Assembly: GCA_947179155.2 (NCBI GenBank)
Contig: OX359284.1
Span: 9,426,432 to 9,490,431 of the forward strand
Source of the DNA: Hedera helix
Taxonomy: Eukaryota > Streptophyta > Magnoliopsida > Apiales > Araliaceae
Reading direction: 5' to 3'
DNA: 64,000 bases
A program made the position numbers and the translations under genes. Each line of letters opens with the position of its first letter. The first letter of the stretch is position 1. A model generated the notes under the pieces. The model was not told the origin of the DNA, did not search any database, and saw nothing but the letters and a program-made list of their open reading frames with translations. Shown here piece after piece: positions 12,806 to 25,560 of this stretch.

Positions 12806-12988
12806 TGGTGTTTTTAGCTCTATCTCTATCTTTTACAAGTCGTACAAAATATGCTTTTGTGTTGTCATCAGTGCACTTGTACTCGCATAAGATCTTCTGC
12901 TCAAAGCGTCAGCTACAACGTTCATCTTTCCCTGGTGATACTGGATTGTGTGGTCGTAATCCTTCAACAGATCAAGCCAACGTCGTTG

Positions 12989-13432
12989 TCATATGTTGAG
13001 TTCCTTCTGGGTGAAGAAATACTTGAGACATTTATGATCCGTATAGATATCCACTTTCTCTCCGTACAAGTAGTGTCTCCAGATCTTCAACGCAAAAACA
13101 ACTGTTGCCAACTCTAGATCATGAGTAGGATAATTTTTCTCATAATCTTTGAGTTGTCGAGAGGCATATGCTATAACCTTTCCATGTTGCATAAGGACAC
13201 AGCCTAGACCTTTTTCTGAAGTATCGTTGTAGATAACAAATTCTCCTAATCCTGATGGTATGGTTAGAACAGGAGCTGAAATAAGTCTCTTCTTAAGTTC
13301 TTGAAAACGTTTCTCGCATTCCTCGTTCCATACGAATTTTGTACTTTTCTGAGTCAGTTGAGTTAATGGAGTGGAGATTCGAGAAAATCCTTCTACGAAT
13401 CTCCGATAATAACCAGCTAAGCCCAGAAAACT
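12989..13432 (-). pseudogene. Gypsy RNase H domain
   Basis: Residues such as GKVIAYASRQLKDYEKNYPT, DLELATVVFALKIWRHYLYG and VDIYTDHKCLKYFF are standard gypsy RNase H motifs. The frame is shared with RT. TGA stops at 13433 and 12989 interrupt it. Confidence 0.88.
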
Positions 13433-14104
13433 TCAGAGTTCAGTTACTGACCGAGGTTGCTCCCAATTTAATATTGCTTCAATCATCGCAGGGTCAACCG
13501 ATATTCCCTGTTTTGAAATTACATTCCGAAGGAATGTGACTTCCTCAAGCCAGAACTCACATTTCTTTAACTTGGCATATAGTTTGTTCTCGCGAAGCTT
13601 TTGGAGTATCAATCCCAGGTGTTGTTCATGATCCTCACGACTCTTGGAGTAAATGAGGATGTCATCAATAAATACAACCACAAAATGATCCAAATATTCT
13701 TTGAATATTCGGTTCATCATGTCCATGAAAGCTGCAGGAGCATTGGTTAATCCAAAAGGCATGACTAAGAACTCATAATACCCATAACGAGTTCTAAAAG
13801 CAGTCTCTGGAATGTCTTCAGTTTTAACCTTTAACTGATGATATCCAGAACGGAGATCAATCTTTCAGAAATGTTGAGCACCTTGTAATTGATCAAACAT
13901 GTCATCGATCCGAGGTAACGGGTACCTATTTTTTATGGTGACATGGTTCAATTCTCGGTATTCAATACACAATCTCATACTCCCATCTTTCTTCTTCACA
14001 AATAGAACAGGAGCACCCCAAGGTGATGCACTCGGACGAATGAAATCGGTATCCAACAATTCCTGTAGTTGGACTTTTAACTCTTGAAGTTCAATGGGAT
14101 CCAT
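13433..14104 (-). pseudogene. Gypsy reverse transcriptase
   Basis: It begins PIELQELKVQLQELLDT and shows SPWGAPVLFVKKKDGSMRLC, NRYPLPRIDDMFDQLQGA, the palm motif VFIDDILIYSK and LKKCEFW. A single in-frame TGA (13865-13867) splits it. No indel is needed to read the rest. Confidence 0.9.
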
Positions 14105-14944
14105 TCGGTATGGAGCTTTGAAAATGGGCTTGGTACTGGGTTCAAGGTCAATACAGAATTCAATTTCACGGTTTGGGGTAAGCTAGGAAGTTCCTCAGGA
14201 AAAACATTAGTAAATTCATTAACAATGGGAATATCATTCAAGTTTGACGTGTTTTTGTTCAAATCAGTGACATGAGCTAAAAAGGCTTGACATCCGTTTT
14301 TCAATAAACGAATGGCTTTATGGCTAGAAATAACAGTTATAGATTTCAATAGTTTAGTTGCTTGAATTTGAATGACAGGTTGATTAGGACTATGAAAACT
14401 AATAATCTTAAGAAAACAATCAATTTTAGCATGATGGGTAGTTAACCAATCAAATCCTAAAATCACATAAAATTTATGTATCTCCAAAGAAATAAGGTCA
14501 ACAGATAATGTGAGGTTGTTGATTTGAACTAGGCAAGATTTATAGACAATAGATGTGATAGATATTTCTCCCAATGGGGTTTCAACTGATAAGTCAAAGT
14601 TTCTCGAAGTCAAATTTAAACGTTGAGCACACGTATGTGAGATAAAAGAATGGGTAGAGCAAGTATCTAACATGGCATAAGCTTCACAAGAATTTATAAA
14701 TAGCTTACCGGTTATCACTTCATTTGGTTCTTGACTGTTATCGTCAAATCAAATTCTGAATACTTCATCCGGATCTTCACGTATTTCAACCATGGGAATA
14801 CCACTGAATAATTTTCTAGCAAATTGTTTCTCGGATTCATCAACTTCATCAGTAGTAACGTACCAATGATTTCCATTAAAATAATATTTTTGATAGACTG
14901 CAGTTTTCACGATAGTGACTAACTTAACCTAAATTCCTCTAAAT
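14077..14944 (-). pseudogene. Gypsy aspartic protease and upstream gag-pol linker
   Basis: From 14718 down: AMLDTCSTHSFIS is the active-site region, where the usual DTG/DSG is DTC. It is followed by VILGFDWLTTHHAKIDC and VFPEELPSLP, both typical of the clade. The frame differs from RT, so an indel lies near 14110-14150. Residues 14944-14719 read YVTTDEVDESEKQFARKLFS with a TGA, apparently the linker. Loss of the active-site Gly means no activity. Confidence 0.82.
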
Positions 14945-17509
14945 TGTAATGCCCAAAAGTATAGAAATATCATTTTTAAATAATCTTGAAAATCATAGCT
15001 GGAACACCATAAATCCCAAAGACTGATATGAAAAGTCCATATATTCTGATCTTTTGTTATAGAGCATAACCAGGTGATATGACTCTCCAAATTAGTGAGC
15101 AGATTAAAGACAATAATTTCTGCAAGTTCATTACATCCTTTAATTGCTTCTAAGAATGGATATGGAACCTAAGTAAGGAAGAGTAAAGATAGTTGTGTGT
15201 TCTGAAAACTCAGGCGTATAGTAAGCTCGTGACTCATGATTGTATGGTGGAGCCCCTTTAGCGAATGGGCGACTAAGGCTTGACTAGGACAAGCTCCTCA
15301 ACCATATGATTATGGTAAGTTCCTGAGCCCAAATACGTGATAAGTTTGATGAACATGGGGGAATTAGAATGGAAAAGATGTAAGTTGAGAAAAATAGTTC
15401 TCAAATATTAGCTAAAGTAAAGGAAATATGAAAGATTGCAAGGAAGAGACAAGATTATAAGGAAGAGATAAAGATGTTAAGAAAAAATCGGAATGAAAGT
15501 AATGAATTGAGAAAAATTATAAGTTCAATTACGAACATATCTAAAAGAATATTTGAAATGATTCAAAGATGAATCTTAAAGGAAATCATGGGACACTTGA
15601 TTTAAGCAATAAAAATGAAAGGAAATCTAAAGAGCATAGAAAGAGATCATAATAACATGATCAGGAATGGTAAGAGGATCATACTACGATACGATCATAA
15701 GATAAGGAAAGCGAGTAAGGAATAGAAAGTAAAGCAAGATCTTGATGGGATCAAGTGAGAATGTGAAAGAACAGAGAGACACGTTAATGGTCGAAAAAGG
15801 TATAGCTTGATGCTATAAAGAGATATGGTACTATGAAATAGTACAAGAAGAACTCGAAGAATGATGAAATATGAATGACAGAAATGCTATGATAAGGGGG
15901 CAGAAAGTTTGGGTACGAAATTTCAATTGAAGACTCATGTGGTGACTGAATGGCACAATCCTTTGTATGGGCGGAGGATTTGTGTTTACTCAGTTATTAT
16001 GTGATAATCATTGAAATGTTAGAGTCGCGCTAGCAGTTTTTGATACATAAGTAATATTAAGCTTAGGCACGAGTTCTTAAAACTCATGCATGTGGAAAGT
16101 CCATGACTCATAATCGTATGGTATGTTTTAAGCCCCTCAGCATATGGATAGTCTTTGACTTGTTCTCAGACTACATATTGCTAGGATAAGCTTTAAAACT
16201 CATATTCTTGTGGAAAGTTCCTGGACTCATAATGTGTGGCAAGTTTGATGAACCATACGGGGGTATAGAAAAGTTGGAGTAGTTAGAAATTTTAATATGA
16301 TAAATAACAATAGTCCTAGCAATGAATAATATAATTAAGTGAAAGAACCGAAGGTGGCAGATGTGTTAAAATGTTAGAGAATTTAGGATATTCCCACTCT
16401 TCTAGCTTTGCTAGGCTTCGAAATTTTTGGCCTCAAGTTAATTTGGCACGAATGTACTTTTATAAATGTAAATGAAATTTTTTAAGCGATTTAAAAAGTG
16501 TCTATGCTACTTGTCTCGGCTAGACAAAAATGTTTTTAACATCAAAATGTATTTTAAAAGAATCATCCACGCACCTTTTAGCCCGGTCCAGATTTGATGA
16601 ATGACGGAATGCTCAACGTGTTGTTGAGACGGTGCGGTACTATTTTGTCATAAGATGATTCAACACCATAAAGTATGGTTTGTGGTGTATGAATTATTAA
16701 CGACGGAATTCTCAACGGACTGTCAAGATGATGCGGTAACATGAAGTCATAAATGATTTTGATTTATAAAAGTATGTCAAAGCTATAAGTCAATGCCATT
16801 TGACTCGGCTAGACGTTTTAGAGAGTTTTGACATGATGAATGGTTTAAAAAAAAATCTGCGAGTTATAAATTGTTAAAAGAAAGTCTATGCTAATTGATC
16901 TGGCTAGACAAGCGTTGAAGAAATATAAGTCTGAGCTATTGATTCAGCTAGACAAATTTTGTAAAATATTGCATTTCTATTCTTTAAAGATTATACCCAA
17001 TCAAATTACTTTTGAATGAATTCTAAGGCTGAGATGAACAAAAAGATTAAGACTATTGCAGGTTGATCAAATGGTCACCTGGCATAGCAAGACACAGGCA
17101 TTGCAGATTGATCATCTGGCGTGCCAATGTATGGTGAAACATCCATCACTTTAATGACAGATTGATCCACTGTCAGGGTTTGCAGTATGAAGTACTCGGG
17201 GAGCGAAGTACTGTTAAACCGGAATAAGTGTTCATTCAGCATATCATGAAAGTTTTTCAAAATAAAAATTTTGCATTCCTCTACTCTTATGAAGTTTGGA
17301 TGGTAGGATGGGGTAGTATTATTTAAATGTGAGTAATAATTAAATCAATAATTATGAAGTAAAGAAAGTATGAAATGTGATGGATTAGAAAATTATAATG
17401 TACAATGACTACGAGAATGAAATAAAGATATGTAGAATAAATGTAAAGAAATTGTGAAGTACGAGTACATAGAAATTTCGAGGACGAAATTTTATGAAGG
17501 AGGGGTGAA
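14945..17509 (+). mobile_element. Non-coding LTR-element debris
   Basis: No credible gene. It begins TGTAATGCCC, like an LTR start. It carries four (C)GGCTAGACA motifs (about 16513, 16803, 16895, 16944) and a short duplicated block (TTTGATGAACATGGGGG near 15345 and 16245). It ends with a pol-terminus-like AATTTCGAGGACGAAATTTT and polypurine tract. Its 15900-17500 part resembles 25920-27500 in order and sequence. Confidence 0.55.
17496..17509 (+). other. Polypurine tract before LTR start at 17510
   Basis: GAAGGAGGGGTGAA follows the gypsy pol end and directly precedes TGTGACACCCAGAATTTTT. Confidence 0.7.
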
Positions 17510-18012
17510 TGTGACACCCAGAATTTTTAGAATAATTCCAAATAAGAATTATGATGAATTAAATAAAGGTTAGTATTTAAAACCTAGGGTTAAATGATAG
17601 AAGTATTAAGGAATGATTTATCGAATGTGAAGAAGAGTCATGAATATAAATAAAAAGGAGAAGGATGAAGGTGCAAAGTATGCGATAAGTGGATTAAGTA
17701 AGGTTACGTGTGATTAAAGAAAGGAAATATTTCAGAGATGAAATAAGTGAATGGAGTAAGGAGATGTGCGATTAAAGAAAGAAATTTTTTCAGAGAATGA
17801 GAAATCAAAGAAATTGTGAAGTGGGTTAAGAATTTAGTATTCTAACAGTTATGATTGTTATGGTGTTATCCATGTGAGCTGTGGAAATTAATGAGGAAAA
17901 ATATAATTATTATGGATTTAGTTGTTATTCACCAAGATAAAGATATTGCAAGGTACTATAAATAAGATACGTATGAATATTACGGCAATTATGTTCCGAG
18001 AACGGAATCCTG
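17510..18012 (+). mobile_element. 5' part of a truncated LTR
   Basis: It starts TGTGACACCCAGAATTTTT after a polypurine tract, but runs only about 500 bp before a second pol-end/polypurine/LTR junction at 18013-18028. No genes. Confidence 0.55.
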
Positions 18013-18027
18013 TTAAGAGGGGAAGAA
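18013..18027 (+). other. Polypurine tract before LTR at 18028
   Basis: TTAAGAGGGGAAGAA follows GTTCCGAGAACGGAATCC, a pol-terminus-like sequence, and directly precedes TGTGAAGATCCG. Confidence 0.65.
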
Positions 18028-19317
18028 TGTGAAGATCCGAATTTTCAGAATTTCTTTAATAATATCAAATGAGAATTTAATTGATTAAATTATCAAGATT
18101 GTTTAAAGTAATTATTATTTTATGTGATTTAAGGTACGTGATGAGATTTAATTAGTAAATTAAATCTGTGCAGAGATTATGATAAATATTGAATTTAAGT
18201 AATTAAAAAGTAAATAAATTGTTTTAAAACAATTTATTAAGAATAAGAGAAATTCCAGGTAAATGTACAAAAAAAAAATTGTACAATTAAATGGAAATGC
18301 AGAAATTATGATTGAGGTTAGGTAGTAATGTGAAATATATTAAATTTGATATGTATATTTATATATGTGAATGTTTAATTGATAATTATAAATGTTATTA
18401 ATTACGGAAATTAAGGGATTAATAATTAAATTAATCCAATTTTAAATAAAAAGCGAATGAGGAAGTTAATAAAATTGTAATTATTGATTTTAGATTTAAT
18501 TAAGAATTATGGTGGAAATTTAGAAATTATTGAGAAGAAATGTAATTATATAAATTATATAATAACAATTTATATAATTTATATAAGAAAATTAAAGTGA
18601 TGTTTAAAGGAAATTATAATTATATAAATTATATAAAGATAAATTATATAATTTATATAAGAGAATTAAAATAATGAGAGAGTTAATAAATGTGAAATTA
18701 TTGATTAATTGATAATTATGGAGGAATTTAAGAAATTATTTAAGAAAGGAGAATGTAAATATATAAATTATATAATTTATATATAAAGAAATTAATGTAA
18801 ATATTAAAGAAATGAAATTAAATGAGGAAAAAGGAAGGTTTTAAATTATAAGAAAATTATATTTATATATAATGGAATTATTATGACCTTTATGAAAAAT
18901 AATATTTCAGAAACGTGAACATGTTAATGTAACATGTTGTCCAAGTAACGAAGTGAAAAATTATGAAAAATAATTTTTATATGTTATATGAATTATTTTA
19001 TGATTTTTGGAGATATAAATTACCTCACATAATTACATGCATGGCATTATGCGTGTGCAAAATTTGTCAAGTAAAATACCGAAAAATGTATTAATATTAC
19101 TCATAAATCATGTTATGATTTTTAGTGAATTAAAATAAATATTTTATATACATTATATAAAATATTTATTACACGATATAACTACGTAATGTATTAAAAT
19201 AAATTTTGTAAGCTTGAAATTGGAACTTTTGAGAGAAAGTTTAAGTCGGTGGTTGGGTGTGGTGTTTAAGAAATTAAATTAAATTAATAATAATAATAAT
19301 AATAAGCCTTGCATGCT

Positions 19318-19326
19318 TTATAAAAG
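19318..19326 (+). promoter_or_regulatory. LTR TATA box
   Basis: TTATAAAAG, about 45 bases upstream of a CT-rich start region (CTCTCCTCTCTTTTTCTC). Confidence 0.6.
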
Positions 19327-19709
19327 GAAGAAAAAAGGCAAGAAAGGAAAAAGAAAAAGAAAACCAAACACTCTCCTCTCTTTTTCTCTCCACCCGTAAC
19401 CACCACCATGACCACCATAAAACTTCCATGGCCACTAAGAGAAAGGAGATGTTGGAGGCTTTTTAGAGGAAGAATTACAAGCTTTGAAAGGTATAAATTA
19501 GTTTATTGAAATTATTTTATGTATTTATGATGATAAATTATTTTGTGGAAAAAAATAGGAAAAAAATAGAATAATTATTCTATATAATTTTTAGATATAT
19601 ATCTATGAATTATATGATTTATGGAGTAATTATATTGTGAAGTTTTGGCATAAAAAATGAATTATTTGTGAAAATATGCTGCTGTTGGAAAATTTTTGGA
19701 AGAAGAAAT

Positions 19710-19900
19710 CTGGGTCGCCCGCGCATTGCGCGGGGCGACCAAATTCTATCAAGTAAGGAGTCAAAATGACATCGTTTCTTGGCACCGAAGAGGCAAGCCA
19801 CGCATTGCGCGGAACCCAGAAACAGGTAAGGTAAAACGACGCCGTTTAGCATCGTCAGCAGTAAGCCGCGCGCCATGCGCGACCGAGATTTTAGGCGGCA
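19710..19900. repeat. GC-rich CpG islet inside LTR
   Basis: It contains GCGCATTGCGCG (19721), a second CGCATTGCGCGG (19801), AAACGACGCCGTTT and GCGCGCCATGCGCG. It is the counterpart of the islets at 5560-5765, 925-1045 and 35405-35445. Confidence 0.7.
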
Positions 19901-21412
19901 AAATTACGATTTTGCCTCTGGCCTTTTCAGTTAATACCGACCGTATCCCTTGATCGCGAAAATTACAGAAATACCCCTGGACTTTCCAAGAAATTCCGGT
20001 TATGTCCCTAAGGGCGCGAAAATTACCAAAATGCCCCCAGAATTAGTTTTTAATGAAATAAATGTTTTAAAATTGTTTAAAAATTATAGAAAATTATAGA
20101 AAAATACTAAAAATATAGAAATGATGTTTGGGCATTAAATTTAATATTTTTGTAAAAATATTAAATATTGGGGATTAATATTTAAATGTTTAAATATTAA
20201 TCTAATAAGGTTATAATTTAGAAAATGTTTAAATAAAATTTTCGGGCAACCAAATATGTTAAATTTTATCCGATGAGTCGGATTGTCCGTAGTGAAGGCA
20301 TTAAATATTAAGTTATGTTAATATTTTAAAGGACAAGGTTAATATAATTAACCATATAAATTAATAATTGGCCCAGAGATGATATTAATCAAGTAAATTA
20401 ATATCATAAAGAGATAAATAATTATTATTTGATTATTTTATGATCATAGGTTGATCGAGTTAAGGGTTTGAGCTAACAATTTAAATAACTGGACGCCAGG
20501 CAAGTTCTTCAGTCCCTTTTATGTTAAATGTTGAACTATTATGATATGCAATTCTTGTTTTAAATGCATACAAATTAGATGTTATGTGATACGTGTTTAA
20601 TATGACCACAATGTGTTCTTTGTGCAATGATATGAGATATATTGCTACAGTTGAAGGACAAGCATATGATATATGACACACACCAAGCATGTTAAGGTAT
20701 GTGCTACGTGAAGCATGAACTGTTGAACTTGCTGAGCCGTTGTGCTCATTACTTGCTTAATATATATTTTTGCAGGAAAGAAATAAATCTCAAAAATATC
20801 AGATGATATAAAGACGGATAATCACATAAGGTTGTGAATGTTATTGTTATGTTTCAATAACAGAATTTAATGTGAATATAGTTGTTAAGTTTATATTGAT
20901 ATTTTGTATGTACATATATGCTGAATCCAGACAAGATAAGTAAAGTTAAACTTTGAACTGTGATTATACTAGATAGATGTTACGATAGAATTATTATATG
21001 TTTGATTACGAATGATGCAACAAGGAATATTTATATGAAATTAAATGACTGTAAATTTTAAATCAATGAATAGTTATACGGATATGAAAGGATATTAAAT
21101 TTGGAATGATGAGATTTAAGATATTGGTACAAGGAAAGAAAAGAAAAAAGTTAAGGTTGCGATCCAGGGACTAGGATTGAAATGTAAGGATTCTAGATAT
21201 CCAAATGTTTTAATACAACAATCGAATCGAGAAAAAGAAAAAATTTATACGAGAATTTTGATAATTGATGATTTTAAAATCAGCTAATGGATCAATTAAG
21301 GTGGTTAAAGATGTATTAACGAACCGAAATTTGGACGTAAGGAAGATAATGTATAATAAATACAAAATTTAAGGGAATAAAATGGGTCGAATTTCGGGGT
21401 CGTTACAAACAA

Positions 21413-24087
21413 CTGCAGTTAAATTTTTGAACAACGTTCAGATCAATAATAGCAGCGAAATGAGCAATCTATTAGAAGAATAATGCAGACTATAATGTCC
21501 ACTCACTTCTCTTTTTAGGAAAAACATCATCAACTTTTATCATCTGAAATATCATTATTCAAGATAATACAAATTCACAGTTCCTGGTCATAATCATGCA
21601 GATCAACAGTTCATCTTTGCACTCTGGGCCAAAGACATTCAATATAACACCAACGGACATGATTATACCAGATTCAGCCTTTGGTCATAATCATACCAAA
21701 CAACAGTTCATCTTTGCACTACGGGCCAAAGATATTCAATATAACACCAATGGTCATGATTATACCAGATTCAGCCTTTGGTCATAATCATACCAAACAA
21801 CAGTTCATCTTTGCACTATGGGCCAAAGAGAACATTCACCATGTGCCATAAAAGACACCGAACAGATGTATCGCCTTTAACCTATTATATCGCCTTTAAC
21901 CTATCATCTATTCAATAATTATATCGCATATGTGCCCCCGGCCCTAGATATTCACAACAACTTGATTTTGGATGATTAGAATGATATAAATGATGAATAG
22001 AAGAAACGGGATAAACAATAAGTATCAAAAGTTTACTATGTGCATATTCAAATAATGTGCAAATTGTCAACATGATGTGGAGTGAAATTCAAAAATGATA
22101 TTCAAGATCCACAGTTCAGAATAACGGTTACAGTTCAATGGAAAGGTTCACGTAAATAGGAAGGTTCAATTGAAATAATGAAGTGCAACTATTATGGAAC
22201 ATATAATATTTTCAGGAATTATAGAAGCAATAATTCCATAATAAGTTTTGATTTAGGTGTATGAAAGAAAATAATATCCCTTACCGTAGCAAGTTTAATT
22301 AACAAAAGGTGAAGGAAATTAATATCTCTTACCATAGTAAGTTTGAATAATAGAAGATGAAAAAGATGGTATCCCTTATGAGTATAAAGGAAAATAATAT
22401 CACTTACGAATATGAAAGAAAATGATATTACAAACGAATATGGAATAAAAGTGTCATGTGATAATTCGTGTAGACAAATTATTTTCACAAGAGACAAATA
22501 AGAAATAAATACAAAGGAATATTCACCAACAGGCGGTAGTCCACGCAGTAAGGTTATTCCCACAATTTAATAAAATTTGAATACGAAGAGTTATTCACCA
22601 AACATGCGGTAATCCGCGCCGTAAGGTTATTCTTAGAGATTAATAAGGAATGAATACGAAAAGTTATTCACCAACAGGCAGTAATCCGCGCCGTAAGGTT
22701 ATTCCCACAAATTAATACATGAAAATAAATGGCACATCTTATGAGTAAGAAAGAAATGATATTATTTTCGAGAATCAAAGAATGATAATCCCTTACCGTG
22801 GTAAGTTTAAATAATAGAATATGAAAGAAGATGATATTCCTTACCTTAACACGTGACTGGATATTGATTTAAATGAGGTTGATTAACTTGAACAATACTC
22901 ATACACTTATAGATCTTCACAAATACTCAAGATGACTTAAGCACACTTAGAGAGAACTTACACAAAGAAGTATTTAGAGAGTGAAAGAAAGAGCAAGTAA
23001 GGAAGTTTATGAAAAATCCTTAAGTTAAGGCATCTATTTATAGCCAAAAATCTTATCATAACCAAGATTTTCTAATTTAATCCAAACCGTTCATTTCAAG
23101 ATAATGTTTATCTATACCATTCATTTCATCTTTTAAGATTTCTTTAATCTAAATCATTCATTTAAAGATCATCTTTTAATCTTCACCATCCATTTCAAAT
23201 TCTATATTATCTTTAATTTATACCATTCATTTCATCTTTTAAGATTTTCTTAATCTAAATCATTCATTTAAAGATCATTTTTTAATCTACACCATCCATT
23301 TAAAATTCTATATTATCTTTAATCTATACCATTCATTTTATATCACCTAACTTTACATTATAAACAAATAACTTTATCAATTCAATTATTCAACAATAAT
23401 TCACACTTATTCATTATTATGACGAATTGTTATAAATATAGGGTAGTTGGCTCTCTGAGTTAGATATCAAATTAATTAATAATGAAATACAACAGTTTAA
23501 TTAACGTCATAATAGAGATAACAATAATGCATAAAGTATATAAAAGAAAGAATACGTTACTGTGTAATGACAATTATTGATTCAATAATGTGAATTACTA
23601 TGCATATGCTACTGTGACAATTATCAGTTTAATAACATGAATTATTGTGCATTTGCAATAAAGTCAAATATTGTACGATAACCACTTTATTGGTTTAATA
23701 ATACAAAACACTGTGCAATACCGTGTGCTACTATGCAATACCGTATGTTACTTGTAATACCATATATTACTATTCTTTTACCACTGGGTAGTTTAACAAT
23801 TAAAAGTGATAGTACCATTAACCATTTAAAAATTATTTATGTCGTTTTCTATATCCGACAATTATTCGTTATGGGGTCCACCAATGATTGGTTCGTACGG
23901 CGGCGTCGTACGAATATTCCCCGACAGAATGAATATTCCTCGACCAAACGAATATTGTTCGACATAATATAATTTACACATAACATCCTTAACTTTTAAC
24001 TTTATCAATTTAACCACTTACTATTTCATGAAAAAAAATATATGAAGAAAAATTAAATTTTGTATTTATAAAATTCGGGGTCTTACA
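21413..24087 (-). mobile_element. 5' LTR of the minus-strand gypsy element, inner end truncated
   Basis: Nearly identical to 8629-11318, including the TATA box at 23042-23034. It lacks the last 380 bp found in the other LTR because the LTR at 18028-21407 lies there. Confidence 0.85.
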
Positions 24088-24092
24088 ATATT

Positions 24093-24500
24093 GAATAACA
24101 TTGTGAGTACTATAAGAACAGAGTTATAGCACCAATGAAGAAACTAAATTCATCGCAAGGTTCCTCTATTCCAAGTACAAGTTTGTTATTAATATTGTGA
24201 ATTTTTTATAAATAAGAAATATCGATATGAAGAGATATCTCTATGAGGATATGTATTTAAGTGAAGGTATTGAATAATATGAGGAGTTATGTAAGAAAAG
24301 AAATCTTGTTCTGATAAAAGATGCACACATTTATTGTAAGATTCCTCTATTCCAAGAACAATCCTATTGTTAATACTATGAAACTTGGATCTATTGAAGT
24401 ATAGAATATCTAAATCTTAATCATTCGTTAAGTTACGAGTGATGAGAAGTTTAACGCACACAGTTCACTGTAGCAAGTACTTGAATTTTGGGGCGTTACA
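24093..24500 (+). mobile_element. 3' end of an interrupted 5' LTR
   Basis: It ends TTTTGGGGCGTTACA and is immediately followed by a primer-binding site. It is the continuation of 7852-8246 across the minus-strand insertion. Confidence 0.7.
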
Positions 24501-24502
24501 GT

Positions 24503-24514
24503 TGGTATCAAAGC
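24503..24514 (+). other. Primer-binding site, initiator tRNA-Met type
   Basis: TGGTATCAAAGC differs by one base from the usual plant gypsy site TGGTATCAGAGC. It lies 2 bases after the LTR end. Confidence 0.8.
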
Positions 24515-24689
24515 TGTGGATTATAACTCTAAGATAACGAGTACCTTAGGATATAATTCAAGGATAGGAGTAAATAGACTTGTGAAAAGTCTATAGATAA
24601 TTAAAAGATGTGCATAAATATTATTAAATCTTAATACAAAAAAATATTATGTGAAGAAAATATACTGAATAAAAGTTAAAATCTTTTGT

Positions 24690-25560
24690 AGGATGACAAG
24701 AGATCCAAAGATGAGGAACTTCAGTAAGATATTAAAGAAATTGAATAAAAACAAAAAGAAGGGAGAAGCATGAAATATATGTGACAAAGATCACATAGGA
24801 GTATGCATACAAGGGGAAAAGGTCTGCTATAATTGTGGACAAAATAGGCTTTTCACCACCAATGGTCTAGGTTCCAAAAAGTGTGGTTGTTTCACCTATG
24901 GAGCCCAAGATCACCAAGCAAGAGACTACCCAAAGAAGGGTATAATAGAAGGACTAATTTTGAGGAATATTGAGGAGATTATGAATGAGCCTATTCTAGA
25001 GCTTAAACATAATTTCGAAGAATATCTTATTGAAGATCTTGGAAATGAGTTGATTTACCCAAGAGAACATCGAGACAGATACAAACTCCAGGAAGAGTCA
25101 AGTGGCCATAGAACCATCAACTGAAGTACAGGTGGTGGATGTCAACACAAAAGTGTGGATGAAATCGTGGGAGATTGAGAGAGGGTTAAACAATGAGTTA
25201 CAAACGTCATTAGGTAAAATGAAAGAAGAGTATAATGAGTTGCAGGCACAACTTGCAAAGATAGTAGACAAAGGATGTTGTGCATCAAAGAAAACTCCAA
25301 ACAAGAGAAAATGGAATACCAAATGATAAAGAGAAGAAATGAAAGAATAAAGTAGAGGCATGTAAAACTTGTGGCAAGAATCAAATGGGAATAAATTTAA
25401 AACATAAAGGATTGTGTCAAAACTGCATAAAAGAATGGCATAAGGCAAACAATTGCTCACAACCAAAGAAAGAAACTTGTTTCAACTACGGAGTTTAGGG
25501 ACGTCAGATTAAGAAGTTCCCGAAGAAGGGAACGAAAGAAGCAGGAAAATCAATCAGTAA
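24690..25560 (+). pseudogene. Gag-like zinc-knuckle remnant of a non-autonomous LTR element
   Basis: Broken frames carry several knuckle-like units: KVCYNCGQ, then CFTYGAQDHQARDYPKK (two Cys replaced by Tyr), an intact CX2CX4HX4C unit CQNCIKEWHKANNC (25415-25456), and CFNYG followed by a stop. A 74-codon open stretch at 25102-25326 looks coiled-coil. No RT or integrase follows before the next LTR at 27509, so the internal region is only 3 kb. Confidence 0.65.

Larger units (their letters stand above)
18028..21407 (+). mobile_element. 3' LTR, 3.4 kb, of a plus-strand gypsy element
   Basis: It starts TGTGAAGATCCGAATTTT and ends TTCGGGGTCGTTACA. A TATA box (TTATAAAAG, 19318-19326) is followed by a CT-rich leader, a CpG islet at 19710-19900 with AAACGACGCCGTTT (19834-19847), and the TGAGC module at 20727-20775. 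It cuts the 5' LTR of the minus-strand element at a site homologous to about 8627. Its own 5' LTR is missing. Confidence 0.75.
8247..24087 (-). mobile_element. Ty3/gypsy chromovirus-type retrotransposon with nested insertions
   Basis: Both ends lie next to ATATT (8242-8246 and 24088-24092), a 5-bp target duplication. The 3' LTR is 8247-11318. The 5' LTR is 24087 down to about 21413, truncated at its inner end. Internal pol runs from about 14718 down to 11340. The polypurine tract AAGGAGGGGAGG (11331-11320) adjoins the 3' LTR. About 6.5 kb of foreign plus-strand LTR debris (14945-21407) has replaced gag, the primer site and the inner 380 bp of the 5' LTR. Domain order PR-RT-RH-IN-chromodomain-like, with about 3-kb LTRs, suggests the Tekay/Del clade. 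Confidence 0.85.
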
